In this document: piece after piece, positions 12,824-25,006 of the stretch | Numbering within the stretch: position 1 is the first letter of the stretch | How the letters are laid out: every line of letters starts with the position of its first letter | NCBI RefSeq assembly: GCF_018446385.1 | Contig: NC_055992.1 | Location: 21,360,877-21,424,876, forward strand | Direction of reading: 5' to 3' | DNA from: Zingiber officinale | Lineage: Eukaryota; Streptophyta; Magnoliopsida; Zingiberales; Zingiberaceae | Length of the DNA stretch: 64,000 nucleotides | Notes under the pieces: generated by a model | Seen by the model: only the letters and a program-made list of their open reading frames with translations | Databases searched by the model: none | Told to the model about the DNA's origin: nothing | Position numbers and translations under genes: made by a program

Positions 12824-13240
12824 TTATGTGGTAATTTATCATCTGTATGCCTAGACTTGACCACAGTTCTTAATTAACTATTTAACGGTTCGAAATTATT
12901 GATTTGATGGTTCTAAGTAGGTCGACCCTTAATCTTAATCGCCTAAGATGATTACTGTTCACGGTTCGGTTCACGATTCGTCACAGTTCAAAATTATTAC
13001 GTTAAAAAAATTAAAAATTAAAAATTAAAAATTATAAATTATAAAATATAAATTACAAATTAAAATTTATTAGAAAAGAGCTTGCACTTATTTAAGTTAC
13101 CTACGTATCCCCTTAGGAGAATCAAAGCTCACGTAGTTCTTTTAAATTTTTATTCTTTTACATTGTCACTCACTTTCATTTCTCGTTCCTGTCGTATTCG
13201 TTCCTTCAGTATAAAAATCTTCAACTTCGTCATCTGAAAG

Positions 13241-13281
13241 TTACATTCCTTGGATTCTTTTCTCCGCTCTAGTCCAATCGT
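13241..13281 (-). pseudogene. Last codons of the hAT transposase, separated by CACTA 1
   Basis: On the - strand, the sequence beyond the CACTA element and its CGT duplication reads D-D-W-T-R-A-E-K-R-I-Q-G-M-stop when joined to ...EAQALL at 18460. This is a typical hAT transposase end and confirms that the CACTA element entered the coding sequence. Confidence 0.8.
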
Positions 13282-13640
13282 CACTACAACAAAAACCCTC
13301 ATAGACATCGGTTTTCCATCAGTGTCTATTACATTTTCGACCGATGTCTATGAAGGCGATGTAAAAAGTCTGTCATTTTAGACATCGGTTTAAAACCGGT
13401 GTAGTATCACTTAACGACACCGGTGTTCGAATCGGTTATTAACCGGTGTAGTATCACTTAACGATATCGTTTCATCAACGGTGTAAAACCGATGTAATAT
13501 TATATGTTAATAGCACCAATTTTTGCAGCGGTATACGACCGATGTAATATTAGTTAATAACACCGATTTTACAGCGGTGGAAAACCGATGTAATATCAGT
13601 ATTTTTTAACAGTACAAATTTGATTTCCGAAACAGTAACA

Positions 13641-15234
13641 AAAAAATACACAAATATTCACAAATTACACAAATATTCTTCATTCAACAGTATTCATAAA
13701 ATACACAAATATTCACAAATTACATAAATATTCTTCTTACAATAATATCCATAAAATACACAAACATTCTTTTTACATCAAAAGCTAATAGATATCAGAA
13801 TCAAGGTAGAACATTCTTTTAACAACACATCAAGGTAGAACCGCACTTCAAATGTAATCTAGCATACATTCAACCCACTCGAACCGCACTTCATCAATTT
13901 CAACTATGGAGTACTTGAGATTTGTAAACTGTAAAAACACATAAATAATATATTAGTAAACCAAGACTAAAAATCATAGTTGAAAAAGCAGTAAGAGCAC
14001 CAGGTAACAAGATGACTAATTGGAATGCTTAAAAAGAGAAACATTCATCAATTATCTCAACCACATCATATAGTGATAGATCTATCATTCCTGGGAACTG
14101 TTTATTACTAAGAGTACATAGAAATTCAATTCATTAGTAGTCGACTCAAATGACATAACTGTTTATTACTAAGAGTACATTAAAAGTAAATAAATTCCTC
14201 AGCAGTAATAAAGATGAGTAACATCAATTCATTTATATGATTTCCAATGATACAATAACATCAAAACAAATTTTTATTTCAAGGGGAAAATAGCTAAAAT
14301 GCTAACTAGTTAACATGAATTTCAACCATATATAGATGCAACCATATATATAAATAAATAAATAAAAGAAAAGAAAAAAATGCATCACATAAAAAAGTAT
14401 CATGTAATTACTTACATTGATAACATGGGAAAATTCATGGCAAAAGATCAAAGCTCCAGATAACATGGGAAAATTATATCTCAGGATCCTTAATGTTTTG
14501 CATTCCTGCATAAGTTCAGTGAAGCAAAAGATCAAAGCTCCAGATAATAACAATTCAAAGCATCATTCTACAGCAACCCTAAACACTGACTTCCAAATAT
14601 ACCTCCAGTTCCACTTCAAAATGTTCAACCACAGGGAATTACAAGAGCTACCTGACAATATCCAACACCACGAATCCAATGAATCATCCACCAAGATCTT
14701 AAACACGCCTAAATCATCTCTCTTAAAAAAAATGTATAACTAGTGCTATACAAAGATCAAAAGCAACTGAATAAAGTTAAGCAAGAAGATACACAGAAGA
14801 AGGCAAACATCTGCAAAGATGTAAGTTTCTAATAGAAAAGAAAATATAATTTTAATGCCCAAGAAGGTTATCAGATAATTAAAAAAAAAAGAAGGCAAAC
14901 TGAAGAACATGCCAGTAGAGGATCCAAACAATTCATCCAACTAGTATTCTGATCCTGCAAGTAATAAGGAAACTATACCCCAAAAATAATCAAAAGCCTA
15001 GTGCAATAGAGAAATGATAGGACATGAAATGAAGCTATGCACTAATTATGAAATCAATTGAGTGGGGTGCTACCAGGTACCAGTTCAGTAAATAGAATCA
15101 AATAGTGAGTAATTGTGCTACATTTCCTCCTAATTTAATCCAAATAAATCCAATGTATCATCTTGTTGTAGTACAATGAAAAGCGCTGAGTCAAAGGCAA
15201 TATCTTTACTGTTCTAATATCCATTTGCTTTCCA
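13641..15234. other. Interior of CACTA 1 without recognised gene sequence
   Basis: AT-rich interior sequence of the element. A ~40-base phrase (AGATCAAAGCTCCAGATAA, AAAATT...) recurs near 14447 and 14529, and ATTACTAAGAGTACAT is repeated near 14103 and 14164. No coding homology was recognised; it may include introns or untranslated parts of captured genes. Confidence 0.4.
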
Positions 15235-15400
15235 TTAAACTCTCAGAATCTGAAGCTTAGTGGAGTAGGCAATGGCAACCCAGTCAGGCTGGGAGAAAGA
15301 CCACTGCAGCTGCTCGATCTCTGCTCCGGCAGTGTAGGCAAGTATGGGATTGAGGCCACCCTCAGCAGAAGCGGCTGCCATAGACTTCTGGACGTTGCCA
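15235..15400 (-). pseudogene. Captured 3' end of a TTG1/LWD1-type WD40 repeat gene
   Basis: Reading the - strand from ~15400 down to the stop at 15235-15237 gives a C-terminus containing [20 protein letters not shown], then [16 protein letters not shown] and the final LQILRV followed by a stop. This is the highly conserved end of plant TTG1/AN11/LWD1-type WD40 proteins, which act in clock or epidermal regulatory complexes. Only the last ~50 codons are present, fused upstream to unrelated element sequence, so it is a fragment and not a gene. It is the nearest to the CACTA left end of the three captured pieces. The frame is open here, but without a promoter or the other WD repeats no function is implied. 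Confidence 0.85.
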
Positions 15401-15708
15401 TGATAAACAAAAATATCATGAGGAAGAATCTATAGAAGTACCTGGATAACATGGGGAAATTCATTAAGAAGTACCTTAAGGCATTTCTAAAAAAACACAT
15501 AAAGCTTATAAATTATCAGAACGTTTGTTCAAGTTTGCAGACATACCAGCCTCATTAAATTTGTAAATGCACAACACTTGTACATACAGTGAGAAAGGAA
15601 CTGCAAATTCTATGGGTACATGATTAGAGTGTTAGTCCTTCATTGGCAATAATAGATAAAAGCTCATACACTGATAACCGTTAGTGTGTGTTTGCAAAGA
15701 ACTCACTG

Positions 15709-16371
15709 TAGCAGTTTGCCTCTCACTGAAGCATTTGGACTTCTGTAGTTCCTTGTAGAGTTCACCTTTAGCTGCATATTCCAGTATCAAGTAAACTCGA
15801 GTCTGTGATACAAAATCTAGGTCAACTGAGGTGGCATAAACAAAATTCAGGTTCAATATGCCTACAATCTTTATAAGTCAAGATAGAGCCGAACCTGATC
15901 ATAGAAGTAACCATATAGGCGTAATATGTTTGGATGCCGGAGGTGGCTTTGTATCTCAACTTCACGTCGCAGTTGATGATCTACTTGAGATTGTTTGAGC
16001 TGGCTCTTGAAAAGCACTTTCAATTACACGATATGGTTACTTTGCCTCGCCAAAATGACACAAAGAAATCAGTTATAACATAATGAACGTACCAGGAAAA
16101 CGAACTCTAGTATGCTATGCATTTGAGCAGTCACTCGAAGCTAACAAAATTAAAGAGGTTCGACACTGGAAATTCAAGCTTTCACCATTCTTAATTTGAC
16201 AATATTATTAGTTTAAGAAAAGCGTTAGATAAATCTGTCAGCGTTGACTTTCATACCTTCTTTTCCCTGTCCAGGTAGACATGGCCGAACTTTCCTCTTC
16301 CAAGGGGCTTCCCGATATCAAAATCATTCAGCGTCCATCGTTTCTCCACTTCTGAAGCTTTCAAAGGAGAC
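15709..16371 (-). pseudogene. Captured fragment of an Aurora kinase gene (three exons)
   Basis: Three - strand exon-like blocks, separated by intron-like sequence. About 16371-16257: [20 protein letters not shown], then HVYLDREKK, containing the glycine loop G-R-G-K-F-G. About 16023-15896: [16 protein letters not shown], then [20 protein letters not shown] and YFYDQ. About 15811-15709: [20 protein letters not shown], then [12 protein letters not shown]. This is the N-lobe and hinge of a plant Aurora (AUR) mitotic Ser/Thr kinase. The VAIK lysine exon junction and the entire catalytic HRD/DFG half are missing, so it cannot encode a kinase. Donor sites such as AAG|GTATGA are still visible, showing that genomic DNA rather than cDNA was captured. 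Confidence 0.88.
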
Positions 16372-16441
16372 TATTGGGAAGAATCTATAGAAGTACCTTA
16401 AGGCATTTCTGGTCATTCAACGTCCATCATTCAGCATCCGA

Positions 16442-17845
16442 CACGTAAAGCTTGATGTTGTTCATCTTCTTTCTGGTGTCGAATAGGTCGAACGGAGCAC
16501 GCTTCGGCACGAAAAGGATGGCTTGGAACTCGAGCTGTCCTTCTACGGAGAAATGTTTCATGGCCAAGTGTTCCTCCTAGTCATTGGTCAGGCTCTTGTA
16601 GAACGAAGCATACTCTTCCTTCGTGATCTCTTCTGGCTTTCGCAGCCATATCGGTTTCTGCTTGTTGATTTGCTGCCATTCGTGGGAGACTTCTTTCACC
16701 TTCTTCTTCTGGGACTTTTTGTCCTTGTCTTCGTCGACTTCTTCAATGTCGTCGTCCTCTTCCTTCTTCGATTCCTCATCGTCCTCATCGTCACTAATTT
16801 CTTTCTCGGTGGTCTTCTCTGTCCATAAATAGATCGGATAACTGATGAACTCCGAGTGCTTCTTCACCAGATCCTTAATTCTCCTCTCTTCCAAGTATTC
16901 CAGCTACAAGACGGGGCAATTTGTATCTTTAATTACTAACTGGTGGGAGAAATTGAGAAAACTACGGTAGCAGCTAAAAAATTAGACTATTTAGAGATAA
17001 ACAAGTACCTGGTCCTCTTTGAGGTAGAGGGTGATTTTGGTTTCCCGGCCGAGCTGCTTGCCGGCTGTGTCTCTTGTGATAGTAAATGAACCACCGGCTT
17101 GTGATTCCCAGATATACTGCTCGTCGTCATTGTGCCTGGTTGTCACAATAACCTTCTCGGCGACCAGGTAGGCGGAGTAGAAACCGACACCAAATTGACC
17201 AATCATGCTCACATCCGCGCCGGCTTGGAGTGCCTCCATGAACTCCTTGGTGCCAGACCGTGCGATAGTGCCCAAATTGTTCACCAGATCTACAAAGAAA
17301 AAAATAATTACCAATGTTCTAGCTATTTCATGTTTTCAGGATTCGTCGATCCATCACTTGGAGAGCATCATTTACCAAAAAATGATGTACCCTCAAAAAG
17401 TTGGATTACGATGAACTACTTGCAGTGAATGCAAACATTCGAACGAGCATCCCGACAAGGTGCGGAGAAGAGAAATTACCAGCTTTGGTCATGCCGATGT
17501 CGCTGTCGATGATGGAAAGCGTCTTGTTCGCCTTGTCAGGCACGAGGCGGATGAAGAGCTCCGGCTGGGCGTCCAGCTTGCTCTTGTCGGTGAGACCCTC
17601 GAACCGGATCTTATCGAGTGCCTGCAGTCACACGATTTGCTTCAGCAACGACAACACAGGGGGGAAAAATGGGAGCAGCAACATGGAAAGCAACGATGTC
17701 TCACATCCGAGGCGTTGATAGTCAGCTCGCGCTGGAAGATCTCCTTGTTGGAGTAGAAGGTGTTGATGATGAGACTCAACAACTGGTTGATCTTCGCCTG
17801 GAACACGAAGGTCTCCGTCTCCCCCATCTGCACGTTCGCCATCAC
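16442..17845 (-). pseudogene. Captured 5' portion of a cytosolic HSP90 gene (four exons, disrupted)
   Basis: Exons on the - strand: 17845-17705 (starts [12 protein letters not shown]), 17621-17480 ([20 protein letters not shown]...), 17289-17009 ([17 protein letters not shown]..., with the glycine-rich GQFGVGFYS) and 16903-16442 ([19 protein letters not shown], an acidic linker, then a middle-domain start ending NNIKLYV). Introns keep GT-AG borders. The ATPase domain and acidic linker of HSP90, an ATP-dependent chaperone, are covered; most of the middle domain and the MEEVD-type C-terminus are absent. A TAG at 16579-16577 replaces the conserved Trp after SLTND, and several conserved residues differ (E to K in FQAKINQ, S to T in RELTINASD). 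A dead fragment carried by CACTA 1. Confidence 0.92.
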
Positions 17846-18454
17846 CTCGATCGAAAGAAACTGGTTTCGCCAACGGGAACCGGAATCGAATGAATCAAGT
17901 GCTTCGATACGATCTCGTCGGCCCCTACCTTAGCTGCGAATAGCGAAGAGAGGAAGGAGGAGGAGGAAGAGAGGATCGGACGAGGAGGCAAAATGGAAAG
18001 ATTTATGCTGTGATTTTGCTTAGGACCGAAGCAGGTGGTTTTGATCATAATCGGGAGAGGAAGGGGCATCGATCCAAGAAGGGGAAGAGGGAGATGAGGC
18101 TGAGAGAGATGGTCGGAGGTTTAGGTTTAGGTTTAGGCTGAGAGAAGGGGCGCGATATTGGTTTAGGTTTGGAGGGAACTTTGTGAAGTGTTGTAAATTT
18201 TGGCTGGTGGAAAAATTAAATTATTTTTTTTTGGTTCAGTAACATCGGGTTTTAAAAACTGCTGTTAAAATCGGTGTCTATTAATAAAAAAAGGCGCTCA
18301 TAGACATCGGCTAAAAAACTGATGTAAATGAGTGAAAATCTGTGCTTATAGACACCGGTTTTTGGAAAAAACGGTGTAAAATACTCAAAGACATCGATTT
18401 TTGCTTAAAACTGTTGTTGTTCCACCGATATCTATGAAGGTTTTTCTTGTAGTG

Positions 18455-20337
18455 CGTCCAGTAATGCTTGAGCTTCCAATGAGTCAGGAGACAAAGTTGA
18501 ACGTCGTTCATCTAATATGTTGTCGTCGGCACTGAACGTCTGCTCCATAGCAACAGTTGACACTCGACAAGCTAAAATTTTTTTGACGATCACGGAGATG
18601 ACGGGAAAGCTTTAAGCCTTCTGTGACCACCACTTTAAGATATCGAAATTTTCGCTATCTGCTTCATTAAAATCAAAAGAAGTCATAAAATAATTCTCAA
18701 GTTCTTGTGTGGAACTTGAAGATCCTCGTGGACATTTTGTCCGCTCTTTTAATAAAAGTTGTGTTTTTGTAAGTTTTAAATTACTACTAGTAGTTTGTTC
18801 TATTTTAGAAATATTAATTTGTATTCCATATTTTTCATAATATTGATTATAAATATCATATAAATAAATTCTAACATTATATATAATATTAACTGGATCA
18901 GGAGAAGAAGAATCTTTAATTGGAATTAAAGCGTCGTAATATAAAGTTAACATTTCTCATAAAACTTTTAATTTAAATCTAGGATCTAAAGCAAATGTAA
19001 TTAAATAAATTTCAGAAATAAAATAAAAATATTTCCCATTTAGTTTTCATAGCTAAGATGCAAGGAGATAAAAATTCATTATTAATATGGTCATTAAAAA
19101 CTAATACTATATTAGAAAAAATTTCTAAAACTAATTGAGCAGTAAGATAATAAACACCGGAAAATTGTTCGGTTGCATCATTAAATACTTTTAAAATTTT
19201 ACAAATACTACTACAAATATTCCATTGTTGTGAAAATAAATATATATTAGTATTAGTATTTTGTGCAAAAAATGAACATAATAATTCTTGAAATGATTCT
19301 TGTAATAATTGGTACGTTGAATTCCAACATGTTGGTACATCAAGTGAAAATTTTTTAGGTCTCATTCCATTAGTTTTACAATTCTAATTGGTTTAATATA
19401 ACTTTCTAAAATTATAGATGGATGAGACCATAAATAAGAAATTACAATTCTAATTGGTTTAATATAACTTTCTAAAATTTTTAAACCATCTTGAACATAT
19501 AAATTTAAAACATGGCATACACAACGAATATGAAAAAAAATAAACCGTCAATAATAGGTTGACAAACACATTTTAGATTATCTATACAAGCGGAATTGGA
19601 ACTAGCAATATCTAATGATATTGAAAATATTTTATGAGTTAAGTCATATTCTTCTAAAATTAAACATAATAATTGTGTGATGTTATGAGCATTATGTGAT
19701 TCATCAAAAACTCTATAAGCTAACAATCTTTTTTGGAGTTTCCATGAGTTATCGATCCTAATTTACTAAATTCATCAATTAAATTATTTTTTCCTTGTTT
19801 TACTATTTTTTTAATTATACGAGTAAGTGTAGTTCTAGGAACATGTTTAGCACATGGATTAAGAGATTCTTTACAAAAATCTTCAAATGTGAATTTAGAT
19901 CCAAAACTAAAAGAAAGATGTTCTATAGAAACAAATTTAGCTAATTATTTTCTTAATTTATTATCCGAATATAAAAATAAACCGGAATCAGTACTACCAC
20001 TATTTGAAGAAGATCTTGATAATTGTATTTGAGAACAGTCGAGTCCAAATTCCATTGGGTGTTTTGTTTCTACATGTCGTTTCAACGACCCATAGTCGTC
20101 GTCGGCTTGGAATTTGTAGGAAGCATTGCAGTGCTTACATTTTACATGCATTTCTCCCGACGGAAGAGTGACCTTCGCAAAATATTTAGTGAAAATAGAA
20201 GACTTTAGAGGAGGAAGTTCCCAAAACTTAAAAGTAATTGCATCAGTACTTCCTTGTATTTCGGGTGTCAGATTCGGAAGATGCTCGATCTCATCATCGA
20301 TGGATTGAATGTTGGGGTCCTCCTCCCGCAGATTCAT
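18455..20337 (-). pseudogene. hAT transposase (BED finger and dimerisation domain), decayed and split
   Basis: The - strand starts at 20337 with an N-terminal part holding a BED zinc finger (VKCKHCNASYKF... LKRHVETKH, a C-X2-C...H-X4-H pattern). After a stop it continues in shifted frames through LSFSFGSKFTFEDFCKESLN, LLAYRVFDESHNAHNITQLL (about 19726), PKKFSLDVPTCWNSTYQLLQ (about 19360), and the hAT dimerisation region (ILACRVSTVAMEQTFSADDN, then ILDERRSTLSPDSLEAQALL) at 18605-18460. The frame is cut inside the next codon by CACTA 1 and resumes at 13278 with DWTRAEKRIQGM and a stop at 13243-13241. At least three further stops or frameshifts predate or accompany the split, so no active transposase is made. 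Length is consistent with Ac-like hAT proteins of ~650-700 aa. Confidence 0.88.
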
Positions 20338-20883
20338 TATTTCCTTTCCCTTTCGAGCTCTAGATGACGCACCTCTGCGGTCTCCTTCCAGTGTAATTGA
20401 AAATTGAAAATGAAAGTGTGTAGAGAATATGAAATTGAGATTAAGAGTAGAGAATATGTGTGTGAAAATGATGAAATGAGCTCTCTATTTATAGAGTTTT
20501 GATAGTAACGGATACTAAATCATAGCTATTGATCAAAAACGGTCAAATGATCCTAACCATTGAAAAAAATACCCAAAAACCCCCCCACCCTCTCCCAACC
20601 ATCGGTTAACCGGCGGTTCAAGCCATTCAAAAAAAAACAAAAAAAAAACAAAGGTTGAACCGGTGGGCCAAATCAGCGGTTAACTAGAGGTCCGTCGATT
20701 TTGCACCAACGGAACTGGAATCGGTCTGGCAACTTGCCGGGCTGGTTCCGATTCGACCTGACGAACTGGGTCAACGGGCAACCGACTCGTTGACCCGGTT
20801 ACGGGCTCGGGCCGAGTCCGAGCCAGACTCGGCCCGGGGTCGAGTTTATGCATACCAAAAACATGGTCAAATAGGTTGATAGT

Positions 20884-20888
20884 TGGCA
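20884..20888 (+). repeat. Target-site duplication TGGCA, left
   Basis: TGGCA immediately precedes TGTCACGCCCC, the left end of the LARD-like element, and is repeated at 35343-35347 after its right end. Confidence 0.93.
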
Positions 20889-23800
20889 TGTCACGCCCCA
20901 AAGGAGTCCCTGTCCGAAGAAATTTCCGCAGCATCTCCCCTGTACGGGTGACAATCTGAAACATTACTACATACAAAATATACCTCAGCCACACTCGGCT
21001 GGAATATATATATACAAAATATAAATAACAGAACACACAGTTTAATATACTCAGCCTACCTGGCTGGACAAAAATGAAATAAACACAACCACGCAGTTTA
21101 TATCATCAGCCCACTCGGCTGGAACAAAATAAATACAACCACGCAGTTTAATAAGCCTACACGGCTGAACGTAAACACACAGCAGCGGAAGACATAAAAC
21201 GATACGAACGTAAAACCAACAACGACACTAACAAAAATACCTGTCATCACAGACTTGACCCAAAATTCACATCGACTTGTTGAAGAACAAAATACACAAA
21301 ATCAATATACCACCCCAAACGATAACAAAACCAAAACGAAAACTATCATCGAGTGTGACGTAGGACCCAGGACTGGCAGCCAGCATCTCTCCAAGCATCC
21401 ATGACTCACCTATCTGTTACCTGGCGAAAGAAAACCATTTGGTGGGGTGGTGAGTATTGGAACTCAACGGGTAAGGAAAGAGATAGTGCATGAACATAAC
21501 ATGTAAGTAGAGAGTGTCAACAGTGTATAGCCTCATAAGAAGAATAGCAGATACTACAATAGAACGAAAATAAATGCTCATACCTGAAACCATATCCTAG
21601 GCTAGATATAGTAGGTCAGAACTGATACTAATCTGCTACAATATTGCTCATACTACAGAGGTAATAAGCAAGGTATATACAAATTTTCAATGACTAAACA
21701 TCTACAATGAGAATATATCTCAACATAAGTAAGCATATCAGCATATGTGAACAACAACAGTAAGCAATAACAGCATATATAGACAGCAACAGCCAAAGCA
21801 AATATAATAACAACGTATGCACGGATGGTCACTCCCGCCCACCTCTCCGCACCATGACCCCTGTATGGTCGAGAGGCGGGGTCAGTGACAGACTGTACTC
21901 CACTCCAGCTACCACTCACACGAGTGGCCGAGGGGACAGTTGCATAGTAGCTAACTAGCTACATCTGCGACGGGGTCCCTGCTGCTCGTACTCCAGCTAC
22001 CACTCACACGAGTGGTCGAGTGTGGCACGACAGGACAAGCGACATCAACTCCAGCTACCACTCTCTCGAGTGGCCGAGGATGCGGCATGCATGCAATGAC
22101 ATGATGCGAACAATGCAACAGTCATCATATATATATAAGCAGAAACAGGTATACTACATGAAGCCAGCATGCTCAATATAGTACATAAATAAACAACAGT
22201 CAAAGCATACAAACATGGTATCTAATATCTGCTACTTATCATGGACAACAATAAGAGACTGTATAGATATGGAAACGAATATCTCAAAGATCACGTGGAA
22301 GTATCAAGCACAGAAAAAATAAGAGTGGAGTCAAGGTAAGCAGTCCTTATCCAAAATAATTCATGCACTAAGGTCAAAGTACTAAAAGAAAACAAAGCAA
22401 GAAGTACCCGCCTTCACTGTGAAGATTGTGCCAAACCAACCCAACGTCAAATCACCCATATCAAATTAGAATCCTGCAAACACATGATGCATATTACAGC
22501 TATGTCAACCATGCACCAGTTAACTAAACTCATCATGAATTAGGTGGCTAACCTATAACCAAATCTGATCAAGGAAAACCCTAATTTAATAAACAAAAAA
22601 AAAATAGAATCGCATATCAAACCAATTCACCTATGCGAAAACATTACAACCTCGAAGTCAATCTGTCAATAATCGAATCTGCTACTAGAAGCTCGAAACC
22701 ATCATGAAAATGCAACGACCATGGAGACACATCCCCAACCCATTCAAATCTATCTCAGAGTTCAAAAATCATCTCGGGGAACCATTCACAGCATTAAAAT
22801 CCTAAGCATTCCTAACCAATTTTGTTCAAAATCCAAAGACACCGCAAGGTAGCAAGATCAATATCACCAAGTCAAACCACAACTCCTAATCATCCCAAGT
22901 TATGAAATAAAGCAGTACACCTTTGAATTAAATCCACAGAGAAACCACAATTTATCGAAGAAACGACACATCATCGAATCGAACCTACACATTCCCAAAT
23001 TCGTTCTAAGTTACTGAAGCAATAGGTCACAAGAACATCATCGATCAAGTCCCAAATCTATTCAACGTCTTCAAAGCAACCAGGAAGCAGTAAGAAGATT
23101 TACAATTAAAGCATAAACCTCAACAAACTATCCAAGCTTTTCAAAACTAAGGGAAGGAACAAAACACCAACCAACCCAACCGAATCCTTCAAAACCCATT
23201 TGGAAATCAAGCGAAAACGTTGCACGGATACAAAATCAGCACCCAAACGTCACTGCTAGCCTACCCATCCGTACCTATCTATGAAGGAACTAATTGTCGG
23301 ATCAGTTAGGGCATACCTCGAAGAGACGAGGATCAGCGGCCTTGCTGCTCGCGTGAGGGAGAAGGAAGAAACGGGTCAGATGCTCGTGCGAGGAGAGGAA
23401 AATGCTAGCTGTGGGTTGCTCGAGCAAGGGAGCAAGACCAAGATCGCCAGCTGCTGCGATGCTCGCGCGCGAGGGAGGAGACCAACAGGCGAGCTTGTCT
23501 CTGGTGTTGGCGCGAGGGGTGGCCGGCGGCTACGATCTGTGGTGCTCGTGCGAAGGAGATGAGTCGCGACTAGGGTGCTCGCGTGAGGGAGAAAGATCGC
23601 CGGAAGCTGTGGCTTGACGGTGAACAGGACCGGCGAGGGATTTTGGGCGGCGTCGCGTGTGAGCTTGGGGAGGAACGGCGGTGGGGAAAAACTTAGGGCA
23701 TGAGGATAATAAGAGAAAGGAATTTATAAACTTAGGGGTTTCTAAATCAAACCCTAGCTCAATTCCTTAATCAACTCCCACTTCCAGATATTCCTAACAG

Positions 23801-23955
23801 GCTTTTATCGGGCCTATTAGTGCATCCCCTCTAAATACATCATACGAGCTCCAATTAATTCCAGAAAAAAAATCTATAAATTCCAAAAAATTTCGTTAAG
23901 GTTTTTCGTCCATTAAACTTTATTATTTATTTATTATTTGTTTCCGTATTTTACA
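20889..23955 (-). repeat. 3' LTR of the LARD-like element (3067 bp)
   Basis: Begins TGTCACGCCCC and ends ATTTTACA on + (TG...CA on both strands). It contains three copies of a CTCCAGCTACCACTC...GAGTGG(C/T)CGAG hairpin near 21899-22070. GC-rich + strand open frames near 23281-23617 are antisense to the element and have no recognisable domain. Very similar along its whole length to the other LTR, implying a recent insertion. Confidence 0.93.
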
Positions 23956-24780
23956 TTCTCCTCCACTAATAAAAATTTGGTCCCCAAATTTACTATTCAT
24001 TTCAAGGATCTTCATCTAAGGGTAACAACCAAATAACACACCCATGCACTAGTCCATCATAGTGTCATGATCAAATCCTTAACCGAAAAGGATGCTTCTG
24101 TGGATTACGGGCTCATCTTGTATCCACTGCGCCACTCTGATTTTCTACCTTCGCTTGTCGACACACAGAGAATCAGACTTCAAAGTTAACAATATCATCC
24201 TTTGTATTTTCTCTTTCCATAATTACTATATATACAGGGAGTCTTAGACCTATGAAAGAGTAAGTCGGTCTCCTACTGATCAGGCTAATAAAAGTAAATC
24301 AGTCCTCTACTGACCAAACCAACGCGAGTAAATCGATACTCTATACATCGGGTCCATAAAAATATATAGAGCACTGTAAACTTAAATAGCAATATCAAGG
24401 ACTCCTCATGTTCGTACAACAAACATACCCAAACATAAGAACACTGACACAAAGTCTGTAATCTAACCTTCAACTAAAATCACCAACGCCATAAATATCA
24501 AGGCATTATACTCTTTAAGTTACTATCAACATCAAAGACTAAATAATAGACCATCAAGTCTAATATCCACCAATAGATCATCAAAAGACAACATATCACC
24601 ATATCTGATCTAACCAATGACTGGCACCACAAATCATACATGGTATAAACACATGGTACAAACAACTACCCAAGTACTAATAAATATGTATGATAACAAT
24701 TTACAAACATATCTCCTATAGCTTGGAGATTCCTGTCGCTGCCTGTCCCACAACTCGAGAGTCACATCGAGGGATCAACT
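23956..24780 (-). other. 3' internal segment of the LARD-like element
   Basis: Starts on + with TTCTCCTCCACTAATAAAAA, which on - is the polypurine tract next to the 3' LTR. The rest is AT-rich and non-coding in all frames. It is interrupted at 24776-24780 (CAACT) by the nested Copia-like element. Confidence 0.8.
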
Positions 24781-25006
24781 TGTTGGTGCAACCTTAGGTC
24801 AAGGTTGACCTGGTTGACCAGACTCGAGTTAACTTGACTCGAGTTGTGTTTTGATGTTTGACGAGTTATGTTTGACAATGTTTGACGTGAACAGAAAAGT
24901 TATATCTTGATGTTTTACAAGAATACAAGCTTGGGAGATTGTGGGTGCAACCCGTGGTCAAGGTTGACCTGGTTGACCCGAGGTGAGTTGACCTGACTCG
25001 GAAAAG

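Larger units (their letters stand above)
13282..18454. mobile_element. Pack-type CACTA transposon 1 (5173 bp, TSD CGT)
   Basis: The left end CACTACAACAAAAACC and the right end GGTTTTTCTTGTAGTG form CACTA-type terminal inverted repeats. The 3-bp target duplication CGT is exact (13279-13281 and 18455-18457). Subterminal zones (13300-13610 and 18235-18440) are filled with short direct and inverted copies of ACATCGGTTTNAAACCGGTGTA-like motifs, as expected for transposase-binding subterminal repeats. No CACTA transposase is encoded, so it is non-autonomous. Instead the interior holds - strand fragments of three unrelated host genes with introns kept: WD40 (15235-15400), Aurora kinase (15709-16371) and HSP90 (16442-17845). 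It landed inside the hAT transposase reading frame. Confidence 0.93.
12845..20855 (-). mobile_element. hAT-superfamily DNA transposon (decayed, interrupted by a CACTA element)
   Basis: The proposed ends are GTATGCCTAGACTTGACC at 12845-12862 and, inverted, GTATGCATAAACTCGACC at 20838-20855 (15 of 18 identical). The regions inside both ends are rich in GGTTCGGTTC / AACCGGCGGTTC motifs typical of hAT subterminal sequence. The - strand encodes a BED-finger plus hAT-dimerisation transposase. Boundaries are approximate: an exact 8-bp target duplication was not resolved (ATGCCTAG against ATGCATAC is 6 of 8). A CACTA element is inserted within its coding sequence. Confidence 0.6.

Noticed and set aside
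16523..16828. 101-codon + strand frame rich in Leu/Val/Phe
   Set aside because: Antisense shadow of the acidic linker of the captured HSP90 fragment.
18118..18140. Three TTTAGG units resembling telomeric repeat
   Set aside because: Too few copies for interstitial telomere sequence. TTTAGGTTTAGG runs are common in plant promoters and this lies in the leader of the captured HSP90 fragment.
23281..23617. GC-rich open frames (93 and 71 codons), also at 34667-34972
   Set aside because: Antisense to the LARD-like LTR, different lengths in the two copies, no recognisable domain.
24100..24180. Possible tRNA-like stretch (GGATTACGGGCTC...CCACTGCGCC)
   Set aside because: No cloverleaf with a T-arm GGTTCGA could be drawn; part of the LARD internal region.
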